DNA of 14,475 bases from an uncultured Collinsella sp. (GTDB lineage: Bacteria > Actinomycetota > Coriobacteriia > Coriobacteriales > Coriobacteriaceae): contig CAAELZ010000019.1 in NCBI GenBank assembly GCA_900756945.1, forward strand, positions 1 to 14,475, written 5' to 3'. Under the pieces are notes generated by a model. It was not told the DNA's origin, ran no database searches, and saw only the letters and a list, made by a program, of their open reading frames with translations. The stretch's first letter is position 1; the number at the start of each line of letters is the position of its first letter. The translations under genes were made by a program, and so were the position numbers. This document shows positions 13,911 to 14,475 of this stretch, piece after piece.

Positions 13911-14100
13911 ACGGGCAAGCCCCGAGGGGCCGCCGATCGGGCGTCTCCGGATGGCCGTCTGCCCCTGCCCCGTAGAGGGCCCGGGGGGTGTTGCCACCGG
14001 GGGCGCTCGCCGCTCCGGACGACTGATAGGAAACTGCCGGGCGCAAGCGCCACGGCCAGGTAATGTGGGTGTCGCGGGGAGGGGTTCCGATCGGCCTACC
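13911..14100 (+). ncRNA. Candidate bridge RNA in the left non-coding end of the IS110 element
   Basis: This GC-rich stretch before the IS110 transposase folds into successive stems: GCCCC/GGGGC (13919-13923, 13926-13930), GCCC/GGGC (13967-13970, 13977-13980), a bulged CCGG...CCGG stem (about 13997-14018), and a strong stem GCCGGGCGC/GCGCC-a-CGGC (14036-14044, 14047-14056) that extends through CTG/CAG to 14034-14059. IS110-group elements encode a bridge RNA in the left end, 5' of the recombinase, whose loops pair with target and donor DNA. The location and structure fit, but the RNA ends, binding loops and element boundary cannot be fixed from one copy without the right end. Confidence 0.5.
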
Positions 14101-14475
14101 GATTGGAGGATACCACCGTGGCACCAACTAGAATGCCGGAAGCCGTCATCGGGCTCGATGTCGGGAAATCGTCCCACTGGGCATGTGTCGCGACCCGAGA
14201 CGGCGAGGTGCTGCTGAGCGCCCCCGTCGCGAACAGGGAGGGCGACCTGGACTCGCTGTTCGGCCGCTTCCCCGACGCGCTCGTGGTCGTCGACCAGTCG
14301 CGCAACATAGGCGCCCTCGCGCTCGCCCGCGCCAGGGCAGCCGGGATGTCGGCGGCGTACCTGCCGGGACTCGCGGCGCACGGGGCCGCCAGGCTCTTCG
14401 CCGGCGACGCCAAGACCGACGAGCGAGACGCGATGGTCATCGCGAAGACGGCGCTTGGCATCCCCGACGCGCTCC
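14101..14475 (+). mobile_element. IS110-family insertion sequence, left part only
   Basis: The transposase start and the structured GC-rich non-coding end (from about 13900) indicate the left end of an IS110 element. The exact left boundary is uncertain, since IS110 elements lack clear terminal inverted repeats; it probably lies between 13886 and 13915, where composition shifts. Only the securely assigned part is given as coordinates. Confidence 0.7.
14118..14475 (+). CDS. IS110-family transposase, N-terminal part, cut by the window edge
   Basis: An open frame of 119 codons running off the window, starting at a GTG with GGAGG 8 bases upstream (14105-14109). An in-frame ATG at 14133 is an alternative. 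The translation shows the RuvC-like DEDD domain of IS110 transposases: D14 in IGLDVGKSSHW, D59 in VVVDQSRNIG at the position of the usual glutamate, and D101/D104 in AKTDERDAMVIA. Actinobacterial IS110 relatives often have this DQ variant. The serine-containing Tnp_20 C-terminal domain should lie beyond the edge. These enzymes recombine DNA guided by a bridge RNA. The start codon and lack of a stop in view make this gene easy to miss. Confidence 0.85.
   Translation, partial: MAPTRMPEAVIGLDVGKSSHWACVATRDGEVLLSAPVANREGDLDSLFGRFPDALVVVDQSRNIGALALARARAAGMSAAYLPGLAAHGAARLFAGDAKTDERDAMVIAKTALGIPDAL

Noticed and set aside
13640..14127. N-terminal extension of the LuxR-type frame toward 14127
   Set aside because: It has no membrane or family features, crosses the IS110 end, and overlaps the other frame that encodes TM1-2; the real start is 13835.
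1..14475. CRISPR array
   Set aside because: No regularly spaced direct repeats with unique spacers were found; all repeats seen are dispersed palindromes.

Overview
The window looks like chromosome from a high-GC gut actinomycete of the Coriobacteriia, most likely Collinsella or a close relative. This is inferred from GC-rich codon use, AGGAGG-type ribosome binding sites, PTS plus phospho-glycosidase genes, a 12-membrane-segment LuxR-type regulator of the kind common in that class, and dense short palindromic repeats with a CTGTCCC loop. No rRNA, tRNA or CRISPR array was seen.

Layout. Positions 1-96 hold a cluster of perfect hairpins resembling the end of an IS200/IS605-type element. Positions 157-3436 (minus strand) are a sugar block: an AraC-family regulator, a GH1 6-phospho-beta-glucosidase, and a stand-alone EIIA-Glc domain protein with its own promoter and a clear terminator. 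Divergent from the regulator, 3551-6142 encodes a large cytoplasmic glycoside hydrolase of GH106-like build, followed by an RpiR/SIS-domain sugar-phosphate regulator (6309-7163). Together these suggest uptake and intracellular breakdown of plant or host glycosides under AraC and RpiR control. No EIIBC transporter is in view.

Positions 7164-8293 hold an unusual regulator: an XRE-type helix-turn-helix fused to what looks like a complete two-centre desulfoferrodoxin. It is bracketed by two copies of a 22-base palindromic repeat, and its upstream spacer is packed with further inverted repeats, including a 93-base imperfect hairpin. pyrE follows (8294-8977, minus).

Divergent from pyrE is an MgtA-like P-type ATPase gene (9413-12181). 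A long leader precedes it, with a 23-codon ORF behind a near-perfect Shine-Dalgarno sequence. The ATPase gene is also bracketed by two copies of a palindromic repeat, of a different sequence.

Positions 12292-13835 (minus) are a 12-TM LuxR-type regulator broken by a single-base frameshift in a G-run. The right edge carries the start of an IS110-family element: a highly structured GC-rich non-coding end, plausibly its bridge RNA, then the first 119 codons of a DEDD transposase running off the window.

The points most worth a second look are the HTH-desulfoferrodoxin fusion, the two genes each bracketed by matching palindromes, the leader ORF before the transporter, and the candidate bridge RNA.
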